DNA from: Mycobacterium sp. IDR2000157661
GTDB lineage: Bacteria > Actinomycetota > Actinomycetes > Mycobacteriales > Mycobacteriaceae
Reading direction: 5' to 3'
Length of the DNA: 64,000 nucleotides
Assembly: GCF_022317005.1 (NCBI RefSeq)
Contig: NZ_CP081006.1
Location: 930,001 to 994,000 of the forward strand
This document shows, one piece after another, positions 1-9,573 of the stretch. The first letter of the stretch is position 1; every line of letters begins with the position of its first letter. The translations under genes were made by a program, and so were the position numbers. The notes beneath the pieces are model-generated. The model was not told the origin of the DNA. It did not search any database and saw nothing but the letters and a program-made list of their open reading frames with translations.

Positions 1-767
1 AGCAACAGGAAGAACGCGCCGTCGCCACCGACGCCGTCGTTGGGGTCCTCACCGTAGAGGCGGGCCTGCCTCACGCCGCGCGCGTGCAGATCCTCGACGC
101 GGCGGGCGGCCCGCTCCCGCAACTCGTCGAGCTCACCGAACTGGATCGAGTCCGTCGGGCAGGCCTTGGCGCACGCGGGTTCCAGGCCGTCGCGCAACCG
201 GTCGTAGCACAGGGTGCACTTCCACGCGCGGCCGTCACCTTCGCGCCGCTCGATCACGCCGTAGGGGCAGCCCGACACGCAGTAGCCGCAACCGTTGCAG
301 ATGTCCTGCTGCACAACGACGGTGCCGAACTCCGTGCGGAACAGCGCGCCCGTAGGGCACACATCCAGGCAACCCGCGTGCGTGCAGTGCTTGCATACGT
401 CGCTGCTCATCAGCCATCGGAAATCGGTGCCGGTGTCGACGCTCATCGCCTCCCCGGGCCGCTCGAAGCCCGGCATCCCCAAGTCCACCGTCGGCTCATC
501 GCTTGCAGGTTGCTCGATGAACGCCACGTGCCGCCACGAGTTGGCGCCCAGTTCGCCGGTGTTGTCGAACGACATGCCCAGCAGGTTGAACCCGGCCCCG
601 GCTCGGGCGTCGGGCACCCCGTTCCATTCCTTGCAGGCCACCTCACATGCCTTGCAGCCGATGCACACCGAGGTGTCGGTGAAGAAGCCCATCCGCGGCG
701 GATGATCGTCGTAGCCCGCCTCACCGGCCACATCGGCCAGCGGACCGTAGAAGCTGTTGTCTCTCAT
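1..767 (-). CDS. fdhB: Formate dehydrogenase iron-sulfur (beta) subunit, 3' end cut by window edge
   Basis: Ferredoxin-type electron-transfer subunit that would carry electrons from the FdhA active site through a chain of [4Fe-4S] clusters. The start is the ATG at 767, close behind the fdhA stop at 764 with a 4-base overlap, so the two are co-translated. About 255 residues are visible and the C-terminus is off the window. Four Cys clusters can be read in order: CIGCKACEVAC, CKHCTHAGC...CP, CNGCGYCVSGCP and CTLCY...CAKACP, the FdnH/HybA pattern of four clusters. The membrane anchor or gamma subunit expected next lies outside the window. Confidence 0.93.
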   Translation of the reverse strand, partial: MRDNSFYGPLADVAGEAGYDDHPPRMGFFTDTSVCIGCKACEVACKEWNGVPDARAGAGFNLLGMSFDNTGELGANSWRHVAFIEQPASDEPTVDLGMPGFERPGEAMSVDTGTDFRWLMSSDVCKHCTHAGCLDVCPTGALFRTEFGTVVVQQDICNGCGYCVSGCPYGVIERREGDGRAWKCTLCYDRLRDGLEPACAKACPTDSIQFGELDELRERAARRVEDLHARGVRQARLYGEDPNDGVGGDGAFFLL

Positions 768-3700
768 GGCTTCTCCTGTGTGATACCCGCACGCTGCCGA
801 TACTGTTCGAGGTAGGTCAGTAGCTCATGCCCGCGCGGCCGTCGGCCCGGCTGGATGTCGCACGTCGCCACCTTGCTCTCCTGGATGAAGACGTTCGGGT
901 CGACCACCACTCCGAGGAGGTCGTTGACCACGTCGCCCTCGACCAGCCCGGCGTTGCCCCAGTGATACGGCATCCACACCTGGTGCACCGTGGTGTCCTC
1001 GATGCGCAGCGGCCGCATCCGCTCGGTCACGAACACCCGCGCGTCGACCGCCGCCCGGCTGGTCACCACGTGAGCCCAATCCATGTGCGCCAGGCCGCGT
1101 TCGGCAGCCAGCGCCGGTGACACCTCGACGAACAGACCGGGCTGGAGTTCCGACAGATACGGCAGCTGCCTGCTCATCCCGCCGGCGGTGTGGTGCTCGG
1201 TGAGCCGCGCGGCGGTGAACACGAACGGGAACACGTCGGTGTGTGCCACCGGCCCGGAGGGATTCGACGGGTTGTCGGCACGCGGGTAGGCCTTGCGCGC
1301 CGGGTTGCCCTGTTGGCGGTAGAAGGCGTTGCTCACCGGCGACTCGTGCGGTTCGTAGTGTGTGGGCAGCGGGCCGTCGAGCACACCGTTCGGCGCGAAC
1401 AACCAGCCCTTGCCGTCGGCCTGCATCACGAACGGGTCGTCGCCGCGCAGCGCCTCCACGCCGACCGCGCCTTCGGGTGGCCGGTAGTCCGGCGGCTTGG
1501 TCTTCTCGAAGTCCGGTACGTCGTGACCCGTCCACTCACCGCTCGACTCGTCCCACCAGATGAGCTTCTTGCGCTCGCTCCACGGCCGGCCCAGCGGGTC
1601 GGCCGACGCGCGGTTGTAGAGCACGCGGCGGTTCATCGGCCACGTCCAGCCCCACTCGTTGTCGTAAGGGCCCTGCTGGTCATGGGGTTTGCGCCGAGCG
1701 GCCTGGTTCTCCTCGTCGGCGTAGACGCCGCTGTAGATCCAGCAGCCGCACATCGTGCTGCCGTCTGCCTTCAGCTCGGTGTAGCCGTCGACGGCGCGAC
1801 CCGTGGTCAGGTCGATGCCGTTGATGCGCCGCAACACGTCCTCCGCGGACGGCTCGTCACCGTCCATCGCGTAGTCCCATGACAGGTCGAGCAGCGGTCG
1901 GTCGCGTTGATCCGTTGAGCCGGAGAGCTTCTCGCGCAGGATCCGGCCGAGGTGATAGAAGAACCACAACTCCGAGCGCGCGTCCCCCGGAGGTTCGACG
2001 GCCTGCTCACGCCACTGCAACATGCGCTGCGTCTGGGTGAATGTGCCCGCCTTCTCGACGTGCGAGGCGGCCGGGAACAGGAACACCTCGGTGCGGCACG
2101 TCTGCGGGGAGATCTCACCGGTCTCGATCTCCGGCCCGTTCTTCCAGAACGTCGCGCTCTCGATCTCGACGAGATCGCGCACCACCAGCCAGTCGAGGTT
2201 GGCCATGCCCAGGCGCTGCAGCCGTCCGTGCGCCGATCCGACCGCCGGGTTCTGACCTAGCAGGAAATAGCCGAACACCTTGCCGTCGACCATGTCCATC
2301 ACCGTGCGGTACGTACCGTGGTCGCCGTTGATGCGCGGCAGGTAGTCGAAGCAGAAGTCGTTGTCGGCAGTCGCCTTCTCGCCCCAGTACTCCTTGAGCA
2401 GCGACACCAGGTAGGCATCGGCGTTGTGCCAGAAGCCCTTCTGGTTCTTGCCCCGGATGTCGTCGACGTACTCGGCCAGCGTCTCCTCGCCTGCGTGCGG
2501 CATCCGCAGATAGCCGGGCAACAGGTTGAACAGCGTCGGCACATCGGTCGACCCCTGGATGCTGGCGTGTCCGCGCAGCGCGATGATGCCGCCGCCGGGC
2601 CTGCCGATGTTGCCCAACAGCAGCTGGATGATCGATCCCGCGCGAATGTACTGGGCGCCGACCGAGTGCTGCGTCCAGCCGACGCTGTACACCAGCGCGG
2701 CGGTCCGCTCGCGGCCCGAGTTGGCCGCCCACGCTTTGGCGATCTCCAGGAACTGCGCGGCGGGCACCCCGCACACCCGCTCAACCATGTCCGGGGTGTA
2801 GCGGGCATAGTGCCGCTTGAGGATCTGGTACACGCAGCGCGGGTGCTGCAGCGTCGGGTCCGACGGGATGTGGCCCGCGCCGCCCTCGATCTGCGGCCCG
2901 CCCGACCCCTGCTGATCCGGCGCGGCCTCCTCCTTGGCGTCCTCACCGCGCTCCCCGGCTTCGCCGGCTTCGTCGCCGCCGGTGTCGGTCGACTCGTACT
3001 GCCAGGTCGCCGGGTCGTAGGCCGCCGACTCCTCGTCGTAGCCGGAGAACAGCCCGTCGAGATCCTCGGTGTCGGCGAAGCCCTCATCCACCAGGAAGGA
3101 CGCGTTGGTGTAGGCGGCGACGTACTCGCGGAAGTCCAACTCGTTGCTCAGGATGTAGTTGATCACCCCGCCGAGGAAGGCGATGTCGCTGCCGGCCCGC
3201 AGCGATACGTGCCGGTCGGCCAGCGCACTGGTGCGGGTGAACCGCGGGTCGATGTGGACGACCTCGGCGCCGTTCGCCTTGGCCTCCATCACCCACTGGA
3301 AGCCGACCGGATGCGCCTCGGCCATGTTCGATCCCATGATGACGATGAAGTCCGAGTTGGCGAGATCCTGCTGGTAGTCCGTCGCCCCGCCGCGACCGAA
3401 GGAGGCTCCCAGACCGGGAACCGTGGCGCTGTGTCAAATACGCGCCTGGTTCTCGATCTGCAATGCGCCCAGCGCCGTGAAGAGCTTCTTGATCAGGTAG
3501 TTCTCTTCGTTGTCGAGGGTCGCGCCGCCGAGGCTGGCGATGCCCATGGTGCGCCGCAAGGTGTTGCGGTCGGCGTCGAACTGCTGCCAGCCCTTCTCGC
3601 GGGCGTCGAGAACCCGGTCGGCCACCATGTGCATCGCGGTGTCGAGGTCGATCTCCTGCCAGTCGGTCGCGGAGGGCGGGCGGTAGCGCACCTTCGTCAG

Positions 3701-4003
3701 CCGCTGCGGGCCGGTGACCAACTGCTTGCTCGCCGACCCCTTCGGGCACAGCCGGCCCCGCGAGATCGGGCTGTCCGGATTGCCCTCGATCTGGATGACC
3801 TTCTGGTCCTTGACGTACACCGTCTGCGCGCAGCCGACCGCGCAGAACGGGCACACCGAGTGCACGACGTGGTCGGCGTCGGCGGTGCGCGGCGCCAGGC
3901 CGGCCGATCGTGGTGATTGAGCGGCCTGCCCGCGGCCCAGCCGGTCGTCGCCGGTGAGCTGCCGGTACACGGGCCACGACCGGATCAGCTTGCCGATGTC
4001 CAC
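764..4003 (-). CDS. fdhA: Selenocysteine-containing formate dehydrogenase alpha subunit (FdnG/FdoG type)
   Basis: Molybdopterin (bis-MGD) enzyme oxidising formate to CO2. The reading frame is 1,079 codons if the in-frame UGA at 3434-3436 is read as selenocysteine (residue 190, context ARI-Sec-HSATV, like E. coli FdnG). Both sides of the UGA match the family without a break: upstream the [4Fe-4S] motif CPFCAVGC and RLCPKG, downstream GSNMAEAHP, DPRFTR, and a C-terminal molybdopterin dinucleotide domain. I chose the GTG at 4003 because GGAGG lies 5 bases upstream; longer starts lack this. I see no twin-arginine signal at that start. An acidic low-complexity insert (about residues 330-370) interrupts the family sequence. 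Supported by the SECIS and by the sel genes nearby. Confidence 0.95.
3404..3436 (-). promoter_or_regulatory. Bacterial SECIS element of fdhA
   Basis: Immediately after the UGA at 3434-3436, the mRNA contains a 7-bp stem (GGUUCCC pairing GGGAGCC, with one U-G pair) closed by a GGUCU loop at 3404-3422, 14 bases from the UGA. The position and the GGUCU loop match the E. coli fdhF SECIS that binds the SelB C-terminal domain. This shows that the UGA is decoded, not a nonsense mutation. Confidence 0.92.
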
Positions 4004-4117
4004 CTGAGCCTCCTTACCCGGGCATGACGGGCTGAAACCATGCCGCGGACACTGTGAGGTTACTTCCGTCGATGGGAACTTCTCGTGATCATCGGCTCGA
4101 CCCTTTATGGTGCTGGG

Positions 4118-4978
4118 GTGCCTGATTTGCATCGCCCTTTGGATCGACGAAGCATGATGATGATGTCCGGGATGGCCGCAGTGGGGGCCGCCGCGCTACC
4201 CACCGCGAACGCATCGCCAGTCCGCCCGTCCCCGCCGACGCAGCCACCGCCCGACGCCGCGGTGGGCTCCTACCTCTTCGTCGACGAGTTCGACGGCCCG
4301 GCCGGTTCGGCGCCGGATCCGGCCAACTGGATCGTGCAGGACTGGGACGACCCGGTGACCCCGCCGCTGGCCGGGCATTACCGCAACGACCGCCGCAACG
4401 TGTTCGTCGACGGCAACTCCAACCTGGTGCTGTGCGCCACCAAGGAAGAGAACCAGTACTTCAGCGGCAAGGTGCTCAGCCAATTCCGGGGCCAGATCGG
4501 CACCACCTGGGAGGCCCGGATCAAGCTCGACTGCATGCACCCGGGGCTGTGGCCGGCGTACTGGCTGCTGAACCAGGACCCGCTGCCCGACGGCGAGGTC
4601 GACATCGTGGAGTACTACGGCAACGGGCTGTGGCCGCCGGGGACGACCGTGCACGCCGCATCCAACGGTAAGACCTGGAAGGGCAAGTCGATCCCGGGAC
4701 TCGTCGACCCGGCGTGGCACAACTGGCGCGTGTTCTGGGGCGAGGAGGGCTTCTCGTTCTGGCGCGACTACGTCGACGGCGCCGAGCCGTACTTCACGGT
4801 GAACAACAACCCGATCCCGGTCCACGGCCGGCCCGGCGACCTGCGCTGGCCGTTCGGCATCCCCGGCTACTGGATGCAGGCGATCCTGAACCTCGCGGTC
4901 GGCGGTTCGGGCGGCGGCGACCCCGCGCTCGCCCCCTACCCGTCGGTGATGCTGGTGGACTGGATCCGCGTCTGGTAG
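4118..4978 (+). CDS. Exported glycoside hydrolase family 16 protein (beta-glucanase type)
   Basis: Predicted exported laminarinase-like GH16 enzyme, 286 residues. The N-terminus carries a probable Tat signal (LDRRSMMMMSG followed by an Ala-rich stretch ending around ANA), the arrangement I remember for M. tuberculosis Rv0315. The GH16 catalytic motif is present as EVDIVE near residue 165, with both acidic catalytic residues. Trp/Tyr-rich strands and the C-terminal LVDWIRVW segment also fit. I take the GTG at 4118, a few codons before the twin Arg, as the start; a GTG at 4085 would add 11 residues. It is divergent from fdhA. Confidence 0.88.
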   Translation: MPDLHRPLDRRSMMMMSGMAAVGAAALPTANASPVRPSPPTQPPPDAAVGSYLFVDEFDGPAGSAPDPANWIVQDWDDPVTPPLAGHYRNDRRNVFVDGNSNLVLCATKEENQYFSGKVLSQFRGQIGTTWEARIKLDCMHPGLWPAYWLLNQDPLPDGEVDIVEYYGNGLWPPGTTVHAASNGKTWKGKSIPGLVDPAWHNWRVFWGEEGFSFWRDYVDGAEPYFTVNNNPIPVHGRPGDLRWPFGIPGYWMQAILNLAVGGSGGGDPALAPYPSVMLVDWIRVW

Positions 4979-5004
4979 ACGCCGGGTCCCGTGGGGCCGG
5001 CCGG

Positions 5005-6498
5005 CTGGCGCGCCTGGACCCGCTGATCGTCGCGGTGTTCGCCGCCGCGGTGAGCCTCGCGGGCGCCGCGCGGCCGTCGTTCTGGTACGACGAGGCGGCG
5101 ACGATCTCCGCCTCGTACAGCCGGTCACTGTCCGACCTGTGGCAGCTGGTCGGCGAGGTCGACGCCGTCCACGCGCTGTACTACCTGCTCATGCACGGCT
5201 GGTTCGCGGTCGTGCCGCCCACCGAGTTCTGGTCGCGCGTACCGAGCGGCCTGGCCGTCGGCGGCGCCGCCGCGGGCCTGGTGGTGCTCGGCAAGCAGCT
5301 GTCGTCGCGGACGGTCGGCGTGACGGCCGGGGTGGTGTGCGCGATCCTGCCGCGAGCGACATGGGCCGGCATCGAGGCGCGACCCTACGCCCTGTCGATG
5401 ATGCTCGCGGTGTGGGTGACGGTCGCACTGGTGTATGCGACGCGGCGCGCGGCGTGGTGGGCGTGGGCGGGATACGGCGCACTGCTCGCCGTGTCGATCC
5501 TGCTCGAGGTCTACCTCGCGCTGTTGGTGTTCGTCCACATCGTCTACATCGTCCACGTGGCGTCGTTTCGGCGCAGGCGCGCGGTGGTGGTGCCGTTCGC
5601 GGTCACGTCGGCCGTGGTGGTCGGCGCCACGGCTCCGTTCGTCGCGCTGGTCGCCGGGCAGGTCCAGCAGATCGCGTGGATCACACCCATCGGCGGGCGC
5701 ACCGTCGAAGACGTTGCGGTGCAACAGTATTTCGATCGCAATCCGTACTTCGCGGCGATGGCCGCGCTGGTGATGCTGACCGCCGTCGTGGTGTGGGTGT
5801 GCACATCGCGACGCGCCGATCGCGAGGCGGTGGTGCTGTCGGCGGCCTGGCTGGTGATCCCCACGGCGTCGATCGTCGGGTGGTCGGCGGTCGCCGATCC
5901 GCTGTACACCCCCCGCTACCTGTCGTTCACCGCCCCCGCGATGGCGCTGCTGCTCGCGGTGTGCATCGCAGCGCTGTCTCGTTCGGCGTGGGTTGCCGCG
6001 GCTGTCGTCGTCCTCTTCGGTGTCGTCGCCGCACCCACTTACGTTGCGGTGCAACGTGGTCCCTACGCCAAGTACGGGATGGACTACAGCCAGGTGGCCG
6101 ATCTGATATCCGCCAACGCCGCCGCGGGTGACTGCCTGTTGGTCAACGACACCGTCACCTTCCATCCGGCACCGATGCGGCCGCTGCTGGCGGCACGCCC
6201 CGACGCGTTCGGCGCACTGGCCGACGTCAGCCTCTGGCAGCGAGCGGTCGAGCGCCGCAACGTCTTCGACACGAACCTCATTCCGCAGGCCTCGGTCGGC
6301 CCGCTGCAGCAGTGCGGGACCGTATGGATCCTCACCCAGGCCGATCCCGCGGCGCCGGAACACGAGCAGGGTGTCGCGATCCCGCCGGGACCGCTGTTCG
6401 GCGGCACACCGGCGTTCGCGGTATCCCATGACATGGGGTTCCGGCTGACCGAGCGCCGGCAGTTCAACCTGGTTCAGGTCATCCGGGCGCAGCGCTAG
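5005..6498 (+). CDS. GT-C type polytopic membrane glycosyltransferase (mannosyltransferase-like)
   Basis: Integral membrane protein of about 495 residues with roughly ten hydrophobic segments and an early acidic motif FWYDEAAT after the first membrane span. That is the signature region of GT-C glycosyltransferases using polyprenyl-phosphate sugars; mycobacteria use such enzymes for lipoglycans and protein O-mannosylation. The last 130 residues look like a soluble extracytoplasmic domain. The start is uncertain. No ATG or GTG lies in frame between the GH16 stop and a GTG at 5035, which would cut into the first helix, so a CTG near 5005 or 5014 is possible. Substrate not inferable. Confidence 0.75.
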   Translation: MARLDPLIVAVFAAAVSLAGAARPSFWYDEAATISASYSRSLSDLWQLVGEVDAVHALYYLLMHGWFAVVPPTEFWSRVPSGLAVGGAAAGLVVLGKQLSSRTVGVTAGVVCAILPRATWAGIEARPYALSMMLAVWVTVALVYATRRAAWWAWAGYGALLAVSILLEVYLALLVFVHIVYIVHVASFRRRRAVVVPFAVTSAVVVGATAPFVALVAGQVQQIAWITPIGGRTVEDVAVQQYFDRNPYFAAMAALVMLTAVVVWVCTSRRADREAVVLSAAWLVIPTASIVGWSAVADPLYTPRYLSFTAPAMALLLAVCIAALSRSAWVAAAVVVLFGVVAAPTYVAVQRGPYAKYGMDYSQVADLISANAAAGDCLLVNDTVTFHPAPMRPLLAARPDAFGALADVSLWQRAVERRNVFDTNLIPQASVGPLQQCGTVWILTQADPAAPEHEQGVAIPPGPLFGGTPAFAVSHDMGFRLTERRQFNLVQVIRAQR

Positions 6499-6501
6499 CA
6501 G

Positions 6502-7056
6502 TCAGGCGTTGCGCCCGGAGAGTGCATCGCGCAGCCGGTCGACCAGACCGGCGCCCGGCGCGAGGATCTTGTTGGCCGGCGGACGGTCGGGAAAAAGTGG
6601 ATGCGGCCGCGTCGGCGCCGTGCTCTTGGCCCGCTGAAACTCCGCGCTCAGCTCGCGCAGTTGTTCCGGCGGACACGTCTGGCGAAGTTTGGGCAGCAGA
6701 TGCGTCTCCTCCTCCTCGAGGTGATGGCGCATCTGGTGGATCAGCTTGCGCACCAGATCGTCGTAGTGCGGGTCGTCGGCACCGGCCTTCTCGATGGCCT
6801 TCATGATGTCCTCGCCCTCGGCATGCTCCTCGATCTCGTGCTCGGTGACCTCGTCACCGTCGGTGAGTGCCTTTCGGGCCACCGGGTAGACGTATGTCTC
6901 CTCGGCGACGGCGTGGCGCACCAGCTCGGCGATGACATGGTCGACCAGCTCCGGTTGCGTACGGGGATCGCCGCCGGTTTCGATCTCGGTGAAGACGCTC
7001 TCGAACTCGCGATGGTCGGTGATGATGTCGTCGACGATGTTGCCGGTGTTTGCCAT
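6502..7056 (-). CDS. Hemerythrin HHE cation-binding domain protein
   Basis: A 184-residue soluble helical protein. The ATG at 7056 has GAGGAGG just upstream. Metal-ligand His and Glu residues typical of HHE hemerythrins are spaced along the helices (DHREFE near the start, RHAVAEE, HEIEEHAEGE, HHLEEEETHLLP). Such proteins bind a di-iron centre and act in oxygen, NO or peroxide handling. The C-terminal 40 residues are Pro-rich and end in a short helix (VDRLRDALSG). It converges on the GT-C gene (3-base gap) and is divergent from the TerC gene. Confidence 0.9.
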   Translation of the reverse strand: MANTGNIVDDIITDHREFESVFTEIETGGDPRTQPELVDHVIAELVRHAVAEETYVYPVARKALTDGDEVTEHEIEEHAEGEDIMKAIEKAGADDPHYDDLVRKLIHQMRHHLEEEETHLLPKLRQTCPPEQLRELSAEFQRAKSTAPTRPHPLFPDRPPANKILAPGAGLVDRLRDALSGRNA

Positions 7057-7180
7057 GTCAACCTCCTCTATGGCTGCGGGCGTACCCCGGTCAACGTCGG
7101 CCAAACCGGAGTGCTTTGACGGTACGGCCGATTGCAGTGAGGATGGATTCAACCGAAGCGACCGAGAGTTGGACCACTGA

Positions 7181-8182
7181 ATGCTCAATATCAGCCTGCT
7201 GACGTGGGGCGTTACCGTCGCCGTGATCGTGGTCCTTCTCGCCGTGGATCTGACGCTTGCGGCGTTGCGACCACATCGGGTCGGGTTCCGCGAAGCCACC
7301 GCGTGGTCGGTGTTCTACATCCTCGTCGCTATCGCGTTCGGGGTGTGGTTCACGCTGGCCTACGGCACCGACCCCGGTACCGAGTACTTCGCGGGCTACC
7401 TCGTCGAGAAGAGCCTGTCGGTCGACAACCTGTTCGTGTTCGTCATCATCATGTCGACTTTCGCGGTTCCCGAGGAGCACCAGCACAAGGTGCTGACGTT
7501 CGGCATCATCCTGGCGTTGATCCTGCGCGCGATCTTCATCGCGATCGGCGCGACGCTGCTGTCGCTGTTCTCGTTCATGTTCCTGCTGTTCGGTGTGCTG
7601 TTGATCTGGACGGCCGTGCAGTTGTTCCGGCATCGAGACGAGGACCCCGACGTCGAGAACAACGTCGTGGTCAAGGCGACCCGGCGCTTCCTGCCCATCA
7701 GCAGCGAGTACGACGGCGGCAAGGTGTTCACCCGTGAGGACGGTCGCCGCGTGGTGACACCGCTGCTGGCGGTGCTGATCTCGATCGGCAGCGTGGACGT
7801 GCTGTTCGCGCTCGACTCCATCCCCGCCGTGTTCGGCATCACCGCCGAGCCCTACATCGTGTTCACCGCCAACGCTTTCGCGCTTCTCGGCTTGCGCGCG
7901 TTGTTCTTCCTCGTCAAGGGCCTGCTCGATCGGTTGGTCTACCTGTCGACCGGCCTGTCGATCATCCTGGCGTTCATCGGCGTCAAGCTGGTGCTGCACT
8001 GGGCGCACGTCGACATCGACGAGCGGATCCCGGAGGTGCCCACCATGATCAGCCTGGGCGTGATCGTGGTCATCCTGACGATCGTGACGGTGGCCAGCCT
8101 GATCAAGACCCGCCGCGACCCGACGGCCAAGGCCCACGCGGGTTCGTTGCGCGGTCACACCGAAGACGAGCACCAACGGTGA
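7181..8182 (+). CDS. TerC/Alx family membrane protein
   Basis: A 333-residue protein with about nine hydrophobic segments. The family signature is visible as EKSLSVDNLFVF near residue 85 and ALDSIPAVFGIT near residue 210, each placing an Asp inside a membrane segment. TerC/Alx proteins are linked to tellurite resistance, pH response and manganese export; which applies here cannot be told. The charged C-terminus (TRRDPTAKAHAG) is cytoplasmic in style. The 124-base gap shared with the hemerythrin gene must hold both promoters; I saw no yybP-ykoY riboswitch there. Confidence 0.92.
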   Translation: MLNISLLTWGVTVAVIVVLLAVDLTLAALRPHRVGFREATAWSVFYILVAIAFGVWFTLAYGTDPGTEYFAGYLVEKSLSVDNLFVFVIIMSTFAVPEEHQHKVLTFGIILALILRAIFIAIGATLLSLFSFMFLLFGVLLIWTAVQLFRHRDEDPDVENNVVVKATRRFLPISSEYDGGKVFTREDGRRVVTPLLAVLISIGSVDVLFALDSIPAVFGITAEPYIVFTANAFALLGLRALFFLVKGLLDRLVYLSTGLSIILAFIGVKLVLHWAHVDIDERIPEVPTMISLGVIVVILTIVTVASLIKTRRDPTAKAHAGSLRGHTEDEHQR

Positions 8183-8199
8183 TAAGAGCGGCGGCCGCG

Positions 8200-9573
8200 T
8201 TACCGGATCGGTGCGGACGATCCGGCCGGGTAGTCGCGCAGCGGCGCGACACCGCGTGACCATGCATCGAGCACCGGATCGATGATGCGCCAGGCTTCTT
8301 CGGCCTCGGCCGCGCTGATCGACAGCGTCGGGTCGCCGGCCAGCACGTCCTGCAACAGCCGTGCGTAGGCAGGCAACTTCTGCGGCGCGAGCGTCGTACT
8401 CAGGTTCGCCTGCTCCAGATCGAACGGGTCACCGGCGCCGTTGAGGTTCAGGCTCAGCCCGATGCGGTCGGGGTCGAGGCCCAGTTCCAGCACATTGGGC
8501 TCCGGGTCGTGGGGGTCGCAGAACACCAGGTGCGGCACACTGCGGAAGGTGATGGCGATGGCTTTGCGGCTCCCGCCGAGCGCCTTGCCCGAGCGCAGTT
8601 CGAACGGCACACCGGCCCATCGCCAATTGTCGATCCAGCAGGTCAGCTGCGCGTAGGTCTCGGTCTCGTTGGACGGTTGCACACCCGGTTCGGCCACGTA
8701 ATCGGGAACCTCCCGCGAGCCGACGGCACCGCTGGTATAGCGGGCGCGAACCGTGTGGCGGGCGACATCGTCGTCACCCGGTGTGCGCACCGCCCGCAGC
8801 ACATCGGCCTTTCGCGCATGGAAGTCGTGCTGGGTCAACGACAGTGGCGGTTCCATGGCGGTCAGGCAGAGCAACTGCAACAGATGGTTCTGCAACATGT
8901 CCCGCAGCGCACCGGTGTGGTCGTAGTAGCCGGCACGGCCCTCGAGTGTGAGTTCCTCGTCCCAGACGATCTGCACCCGCTCGATGTGCGCAGCGCTCCA
9001 CAGCGGCTCGAAGATCCGGTTGGCGAACCTGAGCCCGATGACGTTCTGCACCGTCTGCTTAGCCAGGAAGTGGTCGATGCGGAACGTGTACGCCTCACCG
9101 GTCACCTCGGCGAGCAGGTCGTTGAGCGCGCGGGCGCTGCGCTGATCGGTGCCGAACGGCTTCTCCACCACGATGCGACTGCCCTCGGGCAGACCGGCCC
9201 GCTTCAGCGCCTCCACGACCGGCGCGAACACGCTCGGCGGCAAGGCCAAGTAGCAGGCCACCGGTCCAGGCAGCCCGTCGAGGGCGGTGGCGACGTCATC
9301 GGGATCGGCGGCGTCGGCTGGTACGTAGTCGAGCGTGGCGAGCACACCGTCCTTCGCCTCGCGGGGGACGTGCGCTGCGTGCTCGTCGAGTTTGTCCGAC
9401 ACCCGAGAGGCGAAGTCGGCGCTACCGTAGGTCTCCCGCCCCGCTCCGCGGATCCGCACTTCGTCACCGAGACCGCCGGCGGCACGCAGCTGCGCCAATG
9501 CGGGGAACAGGTACCGCGACGCCAGATCGCCTGTCGCGCCGAAGATCAGCAGCGATCGCACCATGTCGCTCAC
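8200..9573 (-). CDS. zwf: Glucose-6-phosphate 1-dehydrogenase
   Basis: First enzyme of the oxidative pentose phosphate pathway, giving 6-phosphogluconolactone and reduced cofactor. It has 457 residues. The N-terminal dinucleotide-binding stretch is IFGATGDLASRYLFPAL, and the substrate-binding motif is RIDHFLAKQTVQN (family RIDHYLGKE), so the usual Gly-Lys-Glu is changed to Ala-Lys-Gln. The GTG start at 9573 has GGAGG 5 bases upstream and overlaps the stop of the GH15 gene by 4 bases (GTGA). This predicts translational coupling. A divergent Zwf2-like subfamily is likely. Confidence 0.9.
   Translation of the reverse strand: MSDMVRSLLIFGATGDLASRYLFPALAQLRAAGGLGDEVRIRGAGRETYGSADFASRVSDKLDEHAAHVPREAKDGVLATLDYVPADAADPDDVATALDGLPGPVACYLALPPSVFAPVVEALKRAGLPEGSRIVVEKPFGTDQRSARALNDLLAEVTGEAYTFRIDHFLAKQTVQNVIGLRFANRIFEPLWSAAHIERVQIVWDEELTLEGRAGYYDHTGALRDMLQNHLLQLLCLTAMEPPLSLTQHDFHARKADVLRAVRTPGDDDVARHTVRARYTSGAVGSREVPDYVAEPGVQPSNETETYAQLTCWIDNWRWAGVPFELRSGKALGGSRKAIAITFRSVPHLVFCDPHDPEPNVLELGLDPDRIGLSLNLNGAGDPFDLEQANLSTTLAPQKLPAYARLLQDVLAGDPTLSISAAEAEEAWRIIDPVLDAWSRGVAPLRDYPAGSSAPIR

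Noticed and set aside
3434..3436. In-frame stop codon splitting fdhA into two genes
   Set aside because: The UGA is followed by a perfect SECIS with GGUCU loop, the flanking residues match the Sec site of FdnG, and selA-selD are nearby. It is selenocysteine, not a nonsense mutation.
2318..3916. 532-codon open frame antisense to fdhA
   Set aside because: Composition-driven shadow with Arg/Val/Gly-rich sequence; fdhA is certain.
7057..7180. Manganese (yybP-ykoY) riboswitch before terC
   Set aside because: I looked for the conserved core and do not see it; the gap is short and divergent.
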